Of a stretch of DNA of 64,000 nucleotides, positions 36,329-47,057 are shown piece after piece. Source of the stretch: Dolomedes plantarius (lineage: Eukaryota; Arthropoda; Arachnida; Araneae; Dolomedidae). The notes under the pieces were generated by a model. That model was given only the letters and a program-made list of their open reading frames with translations, had not been told where the DNA came from and ran no database searches. The stretch's first letter is position 1. Each line of letters opens with the position of its first letter. Made by a program: the position numbers and the translations under genes. Where the stretch lies: NCBI GenBank assembly GCA_907164885.2, contig OU015492.1:47940183-48004182 (forward strand), written 5' to 3'.

Positions 36329-36851
36329 TGACGGGCTTGAACAGTGCGTTATAGTCCGTGGTCATAGAAAACACAGTCTTGGCAGTGGGGACAGGTGAAA
36401 AAAATAATTAAAACAAGTATCCTTTAACATCGTTTATTCGGATATCATTGGCCAGAGCTCCGTCACGAAAATATTTGAGCAAACCACTCCGTCCAAAAAA
36501 TCCACCTTGAGAGCTATAACTCTCACCTCCTCGAGTGCTTTGCGTCAACTGCCTTTGTTCTCTGTCTCCCAAGCGCGCCTAGAGAAAAATGTTCAGCTTG
36601 CATTCGAGAATTTTGGAAATTTCTGAGCTTACACTGCAAAAATACGAGCCTTTCTCTTAGAATTTTGAGATCACTCTCTTCCACTATAATGAAATATCAA
36701 TTGAGATCAGTCAGGTGCCGACATCTACCTTTTAACAAACTATTTTTATTTTATATGAAAAATTCCACCGTTTAGCATTTTTAATCCGATTTTCTACGGA
36801 AAAAACTCTTTTAATTCCCTTAAGTTATCCTAGCCTTTAAAAATCCTGACA
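36329..36851 (-). repeat. 5' LTR of the old gypsy element
   Basis: 523 bp. It is homologous to 27187-27691 with many differences, including an extra TTTTGAGATCACTCTC-like segment near 36662. Confidence 0.9.
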
Positions 36852-37230
36852 CATAGACATATATATATGTGGGGGGGGGGGGACACGGAGTTTTAGATGT
36901 TGACGATATCTGAGTAATTATCCGCCATATTTAACATAATTTACATTTAACACAGTAATATAAGATCCGTCTCTAACGGAATCTACCACAGCAACTTCAA
37001 ACAATACTTTCATCAAACGTTACTCAGTTATCTCTATAGCATTCGCACTCTTCTGACCCTAGACCGTCTATCTCGTGCAGGGTTATCTTATCTCTCCCTA
37101 TGCTATTCAAAACTTCTGTTTCATACAGCGTCGCTCCCTTCGAAATAGAGCACGCTGAGCCGTCTCCCCAGTCTAGGGTCTAATTCACTGGTCTACGGGT
37201 TGCGCTGCTCAGAACTATGCTCGGTTCAGA
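36852..37230. other. Intergenic, with G run
   Basis: A 12-base G run at about 36871-36882 follows a short ATATATATG tract. Nothing else is recognised. Confidence 0.4.
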
Positions 37231-37292
37231 TACTACACACACACACGCATATATATATATATATATGTGTGTATGTGTGTGTGTGTGTGTAT
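37231..37292. repeat. (CA)n(TA)n(TG)n microsatellite
   Basis: CACACACAC, then ATATATAT, then GTGTGTGT, directly upstream of the ACTAGCTG element. Confidence 0.9.
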
Positions 37293-38036
37293 ACTAGCTG
37301 AAAACTCGTACTTCGCTACGGAGTACATTCAAATTAAATAAAACGGTCAATGCATGCCATTAATGCCAAAAAAAAAATACATATATATTTATAAAGAAAT
37401 TGTAACGGATATTTTTATAAAAATAATGTAGACGAAAATATTCAAATTAAATCTAATAGAACATACTAAAGAATATAGTACAGTTAATATAGTACAGTTT
37501 GAGGAACATTTCTTTTACTGTATTTTAATATTTTTTGGATAATGTCCAATCGTCTGCCGGATTAGAAAGAAAAAAAATATATTTTATTTTTTTTGTCTAT
37601 TTATTTCGTTGTTATACACGTGACGATAAACTAATTTAAAGTATCACAAAAAGAAAAGAAACAGGATCAGCAGGAAAAGGATCAGCATTTAATAAACTAA
37701 ATTCTAAAAATTAATCTTTAAAAATTCACCAAAATTCAGAAAATGGAGATACAGATTCAAAAAAGATTTAATTTTAAAGGAATTTTTATGATCTTTCTCG
37801 TGATATAAATTTTATAACCCTCCGATTATTATTTTAAAGAATGTTTCAAAAACAGCTTAAAAATTTAATTTTAAAAAATCTAAGAAGAATTTTCCAAAAT
37901 CTCTCTTAGTGCAACCCTACACTATAAGAAGAATCGCTATGCAAATTTCAGCCCTTTAGGTCCAGCGGTTTGGTCTGTGCGTTGTATGTCAGTCAGTCAG
38001 TCAGTCAGTCACGGAACTGTTTTATATATAGAGATA
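37293..38036 (+). mobile_element. Dispersed element ACTAGCTG...TATATAGAG, copy 1
   Basis: It begins ACTAGCTGAAAACTCG and CTTCGCTACGGAGTACATTC, and ends with TTAGGTCCAGCGGTTTGGTC, a (GTCA)n run and TTTATATATAGAGAT. It is collinear over its whole length with 44207-44895, with small indels. There is no terminal inverted repeat and no ORF. The simple-repeat end and microsatellite flanks suggest a non-autonomous retroelement, but the class is uncertain. Confidence 0.8.
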
Positions 38037-38482
38037 TATTAGTATCTGAAATGCACTGCTTGGAAAAAATACAAATGCGCCAGTACCATTTGCAAATTGC
38101 CAATGCAGGTAATGATACCAAATGTTTCGAAATGCTTGATGAAAATGTTGGCTGGTTATTTGGTTGAGAACGCTTTCGTCAACTTTTTGCCTCACATGGA
38201 CTAGTTAGATCGGGCCGTACAGTTTAAAGCAGGGGTGTCCAACCTTTCAGCTTAATTGGGCCACATTGGAAGAAAACGAATTGTCTTGGGTGACATTGAA
38301 AGAATATGAATTGTCTTGAACCACACAAAAAAATACCTAACATTAAAAGTAGTTGATGAGTAAAAAAAGTATAATGTAAAGTTAACATACCTATTTATTT
38401 CATTATAAATTTTATTTATAATTAAAATTGTAACTATGTGAGTCATAAAATTAATGTGATATCTGGCATTGAATTTGAGGAA

Positions 38483-39990
38483 CTAAAGCTTCAATATATG
38501 GGTCAATTGAAGTGGTTGAATTCTCAGGGAGTTGTTAAGATCACCATCTGATATTTTGTTTCTAATTTGACTCTTAATGTGCTTCACTCTTGAAAATAGT
38601 TGTTCACAGATGTACGAGCTTCCAAACATTGATGACCAGATTAACGCATGACTATGCAGTGAGGGATATTTATATCTGGGCAGGTATGATTTATGAGTAC
38701 AACAGAGAGACTTCATTGAATTTCTCTTTAAGTTAGATGTCAGATTTCAACTCTATGCATTCCATTTCAAAAAATTTTAGCATTATATCTATATTGACTG
38801 TAAATAGAGTAGAAACGAGACAAAACAATTGCTCATTTTTCCAAAAGTCCTGAAATCAATTTTTAAATTCTTGTACTAAATCGGAAAGGGCAAGGCTGCG
38901 TATTTTATACCATTTTTAGAATTATGCTTGGTCAGCGTCTAGAAATGCAAAAAAAAATTTTAATATTTAATTGGGCTTGCCATTATTTCAATTTCATATA
39001 GAACGCGTTTATGGTTTGAAACATTGGATTGATAAGTTGGTTTTTACATTGAAGACGGGTGTTTGAGTCATTTAAATGGGCATTGAAATCTATCAAAACC
39101 TGCTAAATCTGCAAGCCAGTTATCATCAAGTTCTAGCACAGGTTATTTTTCAATGTTATAGACAATTTGATTTCATCAAGTAGGCTATAAAATCTTTTTA
39201 GACATTTTAATATTTTCTCCACTGAACCATCTTATTTCTTTAAAGCATACGATATCGCCATATTCAGCATCCAAGATTTTAAGATATTCCTGAAACTGGC
39301 GATGATTCAATCTCCGAACCTTTATAAAATTCATCGTTTTAACGATGATTTGCACGACATGGTCCATTTTTAAAGCTTTTTCCGCATAAATTTTCCTTGT
39401 GTATTATGCAATGGTACTTCATCAAACGAGAATTTTCAATAGCAATGGCATCGTCTTCCATTAATCTTACATGTCCCTCTTTTTTGCCTGTCATAGCTGG
39501 GGCACCATCTGTAACTTTACCAGATATGTTGGCAAGAGTTCATGAGAATTGCATTTCGTGTCTAGACCGAATATGGGCACGTTAAATCCGTAGACTCTTA
39601 AGTCCTTCTATGAGATCAGTGCATGGAGAAGGTACGATTCCCCCGATGTCGCCTCTGGGGGTGCTCTGTCAAAATTGTGGTGGCACCTAGTCAAGTCGAC
39701 TCTTGTGGTGCTATTATAAATCTTGACCGCACTACTCAGACCGAATCCTATATCGACCTGGTCTGGGACTTCCGGCTAGCAGGCATTAGGAATAACAACA
39801 ATGATAATCGCGCCAATGTTTTCTTCGTTGCTTCATATAAACTCTCTTGGTTGTCGTGTCTTTTAACGGTACTAAAGAAGCCATTTCTTCAGTTATAATA
39901 AACTTGTCATTTATACGTCTAACAAAAAGGTAAATTGAGCCGTGTCGATAGCTTCAGTACTTTCATCCATCGACAAAGAATAAAGCTTAA
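38483..39990 (-). pseudogene. hAT transposase pseudogene
   Basis: On the minus strand, in order, SLSMDEST near 39970 supplies the first catalytic Asp region, followed by IDTAQFTFL. KVTDGAPAMTGKKEGHVRLM at about 39450-39520 supplies the second. NFIKVRRLNHRQFQEYLK and YGDIV follow at 39185-39350. The C-terminal hAT dimerisation segment (SSMFGSSYICEQLFSRVKHI) is at 38483-38716. The pattern resembles the hAT relatives of GTF2IRD2/ZBED-type proteins. Stops and frameshifts break every part, and a SINE fragment lies between the two Asp motifs. Confidence 0.85.
39560..39800 (+). mobile_element. SINE family 1 fragment (5' truncated) inside the hAT relic
   Basis: It shares GGGCACGTTAAATCCGTAGA, GGTACGAT, CCCGATGTCGCCTCTG and GGTGCTATT with the SINE at 5886-6220, and ends GGAATAACAACAATGATAA. 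The tRNA-like head is missing. It interrupts the hAT transposase, so it inserted after the hAT element. Confidence 0.8.
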
Positions 39991-40139
39991 AACTTCAAGC
40001 TTTACTTTTTAAATCGAGGCAGGCTATTCATATTTGTTTCGCTTTGAGCTCTCTCTCTTTGCCGCACTAATACTTGCTTTGGGCCGTGGGTTGGACACCC
40101 CTGGTTTAAAGTCAATTCCGAACAGCTACAAACATTCAG

Positions 40140-40235
40140 ATCAACGGTGGGACTCAAACCCACAGACACTGGAACGGAATTTTTTATCGTTGACGGCAAG
40201 GCATAATCGTCTATGCTGTGTTTTAGGTGCATAAG
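40140..40235 (-). other. Possible tRNA-like SINE head
   Basis: On the minus strand GGTTTGAGTCCC fits a B box, preceded by a weak A-box-like stretch. There is no body or target duplication. Confidence 0.3.
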
Positions 40236-40685
40236 TATTGCATGTATAGTTCTTTACATACATCGTTCTATGTTTTAATTTAATTTTTCTGTTCAATTTT
40301 TTCTACATTATCTCAACACTTGACAAATTTGATTATCCGACGCCACTAAATTTATTTGCATGTGTGCCCAATTATCGGAAATATTTGGAAAAATTAACAT
40401 TTGTGCTGTTCAGCAGTAGATAGAACTGTAGGAGCATTCTTATAAAAATGTATTTTTGGTCGTTCTCGAAAACCAGTGATCTCAACCCATGATGGGGTGT
40501 CGAATAGTATGTTCCGGTGGTTACAGAGGTTTTTTTTTTTTGTTGACAAAGATTTTATACGAAATTGTAATTTGAAAGTTCTCAACAGCCATATGTTTTG
40601 AAATGGCAGCAAAGCAGCATTACATAAATATTTGCAACACTGGTTTTTAACAAATAAAGGAAAGTATAAAACCCATTCCGAGAGA
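40236..40685. other. Intergenic, nothing recognised
   Basis: A T run lies at about 40530-40541. No coding signal is seen. Confidence 0.4.
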
Positions 40686-40689
40686 AAGT

Positions 40690-40970
40690 ACCCTATATAG
40701 CAGCTAAATCCTTCCCGATTCGAATCCCTGATTGTGAATATACTGCGGCCACAATTTAGACCGAGCACCCTAAAAGTGCGAGCAACATATGGGCTGCTCG
40801 TGCCCTCTTCCAACCCCTACAAACCCAACAGGCGGATTTTCCGGTCTAGAGATTTAATGTGCTCATACCCACCGTAGACACGAAGCATTCAGTGGCGCTT
40901 ATCGGAACTCGAACCGAGCACCCTCAGACACGAATACCAACGCTATAACCACTAGTTTGCCCCGGTCTTA
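40690..40970 (-). mobile_element. SINE family 1, diverged copy
   Basis: On the minus strand the head has an A-box-like AACTAGTGGTTATAGCGTTGG and the B box GGTTCGAGTTCC. The body shares GAGCACATTAAATC, GTTGGAAGAGGGCACGA and GGTGCTCGGTCTAAATTG with the SINE at 5886-6220. No clean target duplication is seen. Confidence 0.7.
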
Positions 40971-40975
40971 ATTAT

Positions 40976-41490
40976 TTAGACCCATCTGCATTCAGAAATG
41001 TTTGACAATTTACGTTAATTTAGTTGCTTCATGTGGTGATGTATTAACATAAGTTTAAAATATGTAATGCGACCTTTCTTTTTAGTGTGTAAATAGGGTA
41101 AGGTAATGAATTACTTGGCTATTAGGTAAGGGAACTAGTTAGTCTAGAAAAAAGGCTTCATATAGAGAGGAATTTTCAAACCCCATACTTTCACCACTCA
41201 TAACCATCATGATCTCTCTTTGGGTAACTTTTAGAATTAAGATATTTTTAGCTCCTTTGAAATATTTGGAAGTAACTGTAAGTAAATATCAGGCAAGTGA
41301 ATCTTAAGAATTTCACGCAGTCTTTACTTATCCGGTAGAAAAATATTGATGCTAGCGTTACATTATTCATGCCAGTCTTGATCTCCATTAAGCTCTGCCG
41401 GATGTTTGTATTAACTGAATCATAAAATAGGTGAGAAAAAACATCCCAAACTTAATAAACAAGACAAGCCTTAGCGAAATCATAATATCG
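40976..41490. other. Intergenic, nothing recognised
   Basis: No feature supported. Confidence 0.4.
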
Positions 41491-41499
41491 CGGCTTCCG

Positions 41500-41891
41500 A
41501 GATAGTGAATGAATGGCATTTCGTGCTGCGGGAGGAAGGGGGAGAGGGGGGAGAAACTTTCGGAGGCACGCGCCTTGTATTCGAATAAGAACGCCATCGA
41601 AACCCGCCCGCCAATTGGAACCCTTGGACTCCGACCTCAAAATGACGTCATTTATCCGGCAATAAATGCTTCGTTATGAGAGAAAATAATAACGGTGCTG
41701 AATAGATCGCAGAGCTGATGTTCGGAGCTGTCCACTTCTCATATGACCCGGCATTTTGATTTAGAGAGTGCTAAGGCATTTAAGTTCCAGCACTTGTTGA
41801 TTGTCGGTTCCAGATCGCTTAATTGTTTGTACTGTCTTCGGTCATAATTAAAGACGGGGACTTTCCTAAATGCATTCCTTAATTTAAGAAG
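41500..41891 (+). promoter_or_regulatory. Candidate host promoter and non-coding first exon
   Basis: A GC- and CpG-richer island (about 41520-41660) stands out from its AT-rich surroundings and contains the perfect cAMP-response-element palindrome TGACGTCA at 41643-41650. Downstream sequence of ordinary composition ends in AAGAAG followed by GTAAGC at 41892, a strong 5' splice donor match. I infer a promoter and an untranslated first exon of a plus-strand gene whose coding exons may lie downstream, possibly including 54482-54668. No transcript evidence is available here. Confidence 0.35.
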
Positions 41892-42674
41892 GTAAGCAAT
41901 TTATTTGTAGGTTGATGAGCAGAGGTTAATGTATGGAAAAGAGTTAAGAAAATAGGTAATAATAATTTGATGTAACGGTTTCTGAAAAAAGAAAATATTT
42001 TTTTGATTTCTCTCATCAGTTTTTCCCAATTATATGTTTTTTCCCCAAAACAACCATTTATTAATTAATAATAGTAGACCTTTATTTTTTAATTAATTAT
42101 AAATTATATCATAATTGTGAAAGGAATCGTGGATGTGTATTTTATTCGAATTTTACATTTAAACAATTATTTTTTTTTTCATGCGCTTTAAAACGTACGC
42201 TTAATTATGCACATATATACATGAAAAAATTTTTGGGGTAAATAAATATATGTTTTTATATACATGCATATGTATATTTGCGAATATTTGTCATGAAGTG
42301 TGCATGAGTGTATATAATCCTGTATTTGTTTGTTTAATAGTAGGAAGAATTTTTTTGCGATTTTAATTTTATTATGATCTGTAATTTTACTAAAACTTTC
42401 TTAATTATGGTATTTTTATTTTTTCCGTGGTAATAAAACTGTACTCTTTGAGTTCTTGAAAAATAGTGCTTAAAAAATATAAATATATATATTGCAAAAA
42501 TTTTTGAAACGATAAATTTTTTATAGTTATTCGACAGCTTGTGATTATTTACATGAAAACTTAATTTTCTATAAAAACCGAGTTGTGCGGTTGAATTTAT
42601 TTTATATCTTGCGATTGTAAAAGATTATTTGCGTTTCCTAACGTAGAAAGATCATAATTTTCTTTACTTTCTTG
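41892..42674. other. AT-rich non-coding stretch, possibly intronic
   Basis: No ORF or repeat beyond poly-A/T tracts. Confidence 0.4.
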
Positions 42675-43628
42675 CAGGGCTCCCAGCAAGAAAAATGTAA
42701 TAAACTCAGATTGCATCTAAACAAAAAAAAAACAGACTGTAATTTTAAAAAACCCAGCTTTTTAAAAAATATATTTTTTAATTAAAAATGATAAAAAATA
42801 CGAATAAGATAATATACTCAATAATATTTTCAGATAATATTTTCTAAAATTATTTCAATAAAAATTCTTCAATAAAAATTATTACTCCAATAATTAAATA
42901 ATTTCTTAATTCAATAATTAATTCAATAATTTAATAATTAATTCAATAATTTATTTCAATAATTTCTTAATTACTTAAAATTATTTCAATAAAAGTTCAA
43001 TAAAAATTATTTTGTTTAATTGTCGTCAAATTTAATCCATTTCATCATTCCCGTCCAAATTAATTATCTGATGATCTTTTTTTTTCTCTTTTTTTTTATG
43101 GTTGCTTCTTATCGTTTATAACATGCTCCTTCTGTTACGTCTTTTCCCAGTTCTGTTTTAGGTATCCAGGTACGACAACTTAGGTAATATCTATTTATTT
43201 TGCCATCATACGATCCTTTACAGCTTCAGTTATTTTTTTTTCTTGTGATTCTATTAACTTACGGAAAAACTCTCTCTTATGCACTCAGAAAAGTGGTGTA
43301 GACTTGACATTGGGTCATGAAGTTTGATAAGATTGCATATTTGGGGCTATTGAATGCATATTTGGTATTACGTCACAAATACCAAAATTATGGTATGGTT
43401 TCGTAAGAGGGAGATATATCACGATTCCATCAAAATTATCTCCATTTGTGATATTTTAGATTCATTAAATTGTTTTATTAAATTACATAATTAAATTATT
43501 CTTAAAATGGGAAATAAATATTAATTTTTGCTATATTTTTAAGGAAAGACCCAGATTTTGAGTTAAATTTAGGAAAAAAAAAACATAAACCCATATGATA
43601 ACTGAAAAATCCAGGTCTGGGAGCCCTG
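42675..43628. mobile_element. hAT-like non-autonomous element
   Basis: The left end CAGGGCTCCCAGCAAG and the right end CTGGGAGCCCTG are inverted repeats (12 bp). The adjacent 8-mers CTTTCTTG and CTTGTTTC match only partly, so the duplication is uncertain. The 954-bp interior is AT-rich, with a run of AATAATTTAATAATTAATTC-like repeats at about 42840-43000. Confidence 0.6.
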
Positions 43629-44206
43629 CTTGTTTCTGCTTACTGACATTTTTTAATACTTTTGTCTTAAGGAAAATTTACTTTTTTTATAGAATTTCTG
43701 TGGAATAATCTAATTTTGTTGGAAATCGTATTTAATTATTTCTTACTTTCTTACTCAACCCTGAGATTTATTTAATATTTATTTTATTCTGTTCTATTTT
43801 TTACTGCACGGCGAGAATTTTTGTATTATGTGCTTTTTACAACTTCTCTAAAATGTCTTTTATGAAAATAAAAATAACATTGCAAATCAGTAATTATATC
43901 AATTGATAAGCTATTTAATAGCTCATTGAATCAATTTATACGTTTATAGCCTAAAGAAAGGGCTATGAATTAAAATATTTTTAAATGTGCTTTTTTAACC
44001 AGAAATTAATTACGTTACGACAAAATATTTTTGAAGAAGTATCCTACACCATTTCTCTGTACCTAATTTATTTATATATATGATGAAAAAAAAATTTCGT
44101 AAATTTTGATGAAATGTGATGATTTGATAGCCTTAGGATATACTATGCATATTTTAAAATACTTTGACTGTAACTGGAATTTATATATATATATATATAT
44201 ATATAT
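43629..44206. other. Spacer ending in (TA)n
   Basis: Nothing is recognised except (TA)n at 44181-44206, which abuts the ACTAGCTG element. Confidence 0.5.
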
Positions 44207-44895
44207 ACTAGCTGAAAACCCGCGCTTCGCTACGGAGTACATTCAAATTAAATACAACGGTCAACGTATGCAATTTATGCCAAAAAATAAATATATATAT
44301 TTATAATAAATGCGATGATCAATGTATACAATTGATGTAAAAAATATATATATATATATATTTATAAAAAAATCGTAAGGGATATGCATTTTTTTTTTAT
44401 AATATCCAATCGTCTGCTGCATTAGAAAGAGAAAAAAATATTTTTTTTGTCTATTTAGTTGTTACGCACGTGACGATAAATTTATTGAAAGTACCAGAAA
44501 AAGGAATCACGTGATCAGCATTTAATAAATTAAATTCTAAAAATTAATCTTTAAAAATTCACCAAAAATCAGAAAATGGAGGTAAAAATTCGAAAAAAAT
44601 TTCATTTTGAAGAAATTTTTATGATCTTTCTCGTGATATAAATTTTATAACCCTCAATGTATTATTTTAAATGCAAACGTAAAAAATGTTTAAAAAACAG
44701 CTTAAAAATTTAATTTTAAAAAATCTAAGAAGAATTTTTGAAAAATCTTTCTTAGTGCACCCCTACACTATTAGAAGAATCGCCATGCAAAATTTCAGCC
44801 CTTTAGGTCCAGCGGTTTGGTCTGTGCGTTGTATGTCAGTCAGTCAGTCAGTGAATGAATGAGTCAGTTACGGAATTGTTTTATATATATAGATA
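44207..44895 (+). mobile_element. Dispersed element ACTAGCTG...TATATAGAT, copy 2
   Basis: Collinear with 37293-38036. It starts ACTAGCTGAAAACCCG and ends with TTAGGTCCAGCGGTTTGGTC, GTCAGTCAGTCAGTGAATGA and TTTATATATATAGAT. It is flanked by (TA)n on both sides. Confidence 0.82.
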
Positions 44896-44901
44896 TATAT
44901 G

Positions 44902-44932
<31 letters not shown>
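44896..44932. repeat. (TA)n microsatellite
   Basis: ATATAT and GTATGT repeats between the ACTAGCTG element and the solo LTR. Confidence 0.9.
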
Positions 44933-45656
44933 TGTGGCGCACGATAGGTGGTTAAGGCTAATCTCTGAGGCATAATTAAAATTACTATTTCTGAATCCAT
45001 GACTAAGAAAGACAGAGTCCTAATTAAGATGAAAAGGCCAATTTTAAAGCAAAAACTTAACGTGAAAATTTATTTACAAAAAAATTAAACATTAAACAAT
45101 TACAACATATTCAATTAAATTAAGTGCAGATTCACAATACATGCTCCAGGACCCAGCTAGTCCCAAACAGGAGCTTAAAAAATCACGTCCGCTCGGGGCG
45201 CGTCATATGCAGCATCTTCCTCAAAAACACCAAGTCTCTCTCCCTCTCGGCTTGAAAACTTCAGGGCGGCCGTCTTCTTAGAAAATAGTTTTCTAAAAAC
45301 CGGGAGGGCCGGCAGATTATCGGCAGACAGCTCTTCTTAACGCCAAAACTTTATTACATTCCAGTGACAAAGTCGCATAGAGCTATTGCTAAGAAGGACA
45401 TCTTTACGAGTGTGATTGGAGACGTTTCTGTTTTCCAAACGGTTACCCCCACAGCTTGCTAGAGAAGAACCGCTATGCCTGGGATTAACTTACAGGCCAA
45501 AAACTGTGGCAGCATTTGGTGGATCGTTTTTTAATCTCCCACGTGTTCAAAAATTTCGGTGGGAACTGGCAAAAATACCCCGATAAGCACGCATCTGTGT
45601 GTCGTGCACTCTGTGAGGGCTTGGAAAAAATAACTCCATACTTCCATTATGCTACA
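44933..45656 (-). mobile_element. Probable solo LTR, 724 bp
   Basis: It begins TGTGGCGCACGATAGG and ends CATTATGCTACA, the TG...CA form of an LTR. ATAT lies on both sides, so it sits inside a (TA)n tract. On the minus strand AATAAA (plus-strand TTTATT near 45070) is a possible polyadenylation signal. The composition is GC-richer than its surroundings. No internal retrotransposon sequence adjoins it, hence solo. Confidence 0.6.
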
Positions 45657-46988
45657 ATATATATATACACACGCACGCACCTTTGACAAGTCTTTTGGGC
45701 ATCATTTGATTTTCATAAAAATTTTTCTAAGAATGAGTCATATTTTTGTCATTTTGCCCTTGAAATATATATATATATGCAGGATTAATTTGCGGATAGT
45801 TAAAAATAGAAAGTTAAAAATGACACTAACACAGCAATTGCAAAAAAACGAGATGAAGAAAAGGATTTAGAGTTTCATCTCTATGTTATTTGAAGAGCAA
45901 ATGAAGTTGAACTGTATAGACATTACTGGCTGTAAGGAAGTTCTTTGTTTTTCTGGTTGGTCTCGAAAAGCGAAGAATTCAGCCGAAGCAAAGTTAAGAG
46001 CGGAAAACTGTGTGTAAGATCTTCCATTATTATTTAGTGAATAACCCCTGGTATACATTAAAGAGCAGGCAATATTATTGACTGCAGAATGCAGTGAAAG
46101 TGCTGGCATGCTGCCATAGTACCTTGCAGCAAAATCAGGAGAGATCTTTCTCTGTAATTCCTCAGATTGTAAACCCAGGTTCAGTCAAGCAGTGCCCTCG
46201 ACATCTTCAGTCGGATTAAGATGACTCATACCTCCTTCATGCAGTAATCAAGAATATGAAAGAAATGAGATTTGGGATACTACACGACTCGAACTGAACA
46301 CCAGCCAGAATTACCGGGTTCGACCACTCTCGTAGAATACGGCTATTCGGCAATTAGCCAGGAACTACTCAGCATATGATTATGGAGGATCATATGTTTG
46401 GTACTTTCTGGCAGACGTCTCTAGGAACTCGAGAATCAAGTCCCACATCTAAATGCAACTACCAACGGTCAACATATTTTCAATGTATTATCTTCTATCA
46501 ACAATTTGCCGCCTTATGATGTCTTTAGATGTTATATGATATGTAGACGAAGTGTTTGCCTTTAATATAAGAACAAGGTAACCAGTTACATAATAATGCA
46601 TGTATACTACTGTTCTTATGATTTTATGAATCTTCCGACTTTGTTTCTCTAGAACGCTAAGATATCTGTCTTGGGTTTGAACTCGTGGGCCCACAGTTGC
46701 TAAAATTATTTTACTTCCGCATCATTTTGTCACAATTACACAGACAAACGCTTAATAGAGGCATCTTTAGACTACTTAACTTAACCAAAGAACAAAACGC
46801 TCCAAAAAAAACAGCGCTGCTTAAGTGCACTCTAAAAGCATCTGATGCTTTCATTGCCAAAGAACGCACCAGAATAATTTTAATCATTTGTTATCTACAC
46901 GAGACATATGTCTGTCTCTTCGTTTTATTTCAAGCTCCGGTCTTAATGTATACATTGTTTTCATTTTTCCTTTTCTCGGTGTTTTTCA
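45657..46988. other. Intergenic, with a possible tRNA-like SINE head near 46275-46370
   Basis: On the minus strand AGTTCGAGTCGT near 46290 resembles a B box, with an A-box-like stretch upstream, but no body or duplication supports it. A 108-codon open stretch at 46685-47011 has no recognisable domain. Confidence 0.3.
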
Positions 46989-47057
46989 GATATAATTGTG
47001 AGAATATATAACTGAGATATAATTGTGAGAATATATAACTGAGATATAATTGTGAGA
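46989..47057. repeat. 27-bp tandem repeat, about 2.5 copies
   Basis: GATATAATTGTGAGAATATA plus ACTGA repeats starting at 46989, 47016 and 47043 without visible mismatches. Confidence 0.9.

Larger units (their letters stand above)
27187..36851 (-). mobile_element. Old, degenerate Ty3/gypsy element with nested insertions
   Basis: Two diverged LTR copies (27187-27691 and 36329-36851), both starting TGACGG and ending CTGACA, bracket minus-strand remnants of gag and pol. The LTRs differ by many substitutions and indels, so the copy is much older than its neighbour. The interior carries two TA-flanked IS630-type elements (28843-30020 and 32895-34083) and an unexplained segment near 35000-35815. 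Pol remnants resemble the young element's Pol closely enough to suggest a related lineage. Confidence 0.88.
38230..40103 (-). mobile_element. hAT transposon relic with perfect TSD
   Basis: The terminal repeats CAGGGGTGTCCAAC and GTTGGACACCCCTG are perfect. The 8-bp duplication GTTTAAAG at 38222-38229 and 40104-40111 is perfect and fits nnnTAnnn. The 1874-bp element carries transposase remnants on the minus strand and a SINE fragment. Confidence 0.93.

Noticed and set aside
46685..47011. 108-codon ORF as a host gene
   Set aside because: No recognisable domain; the hydrophobic, Phe-rich C-terminus is typical of AT-rich noise.
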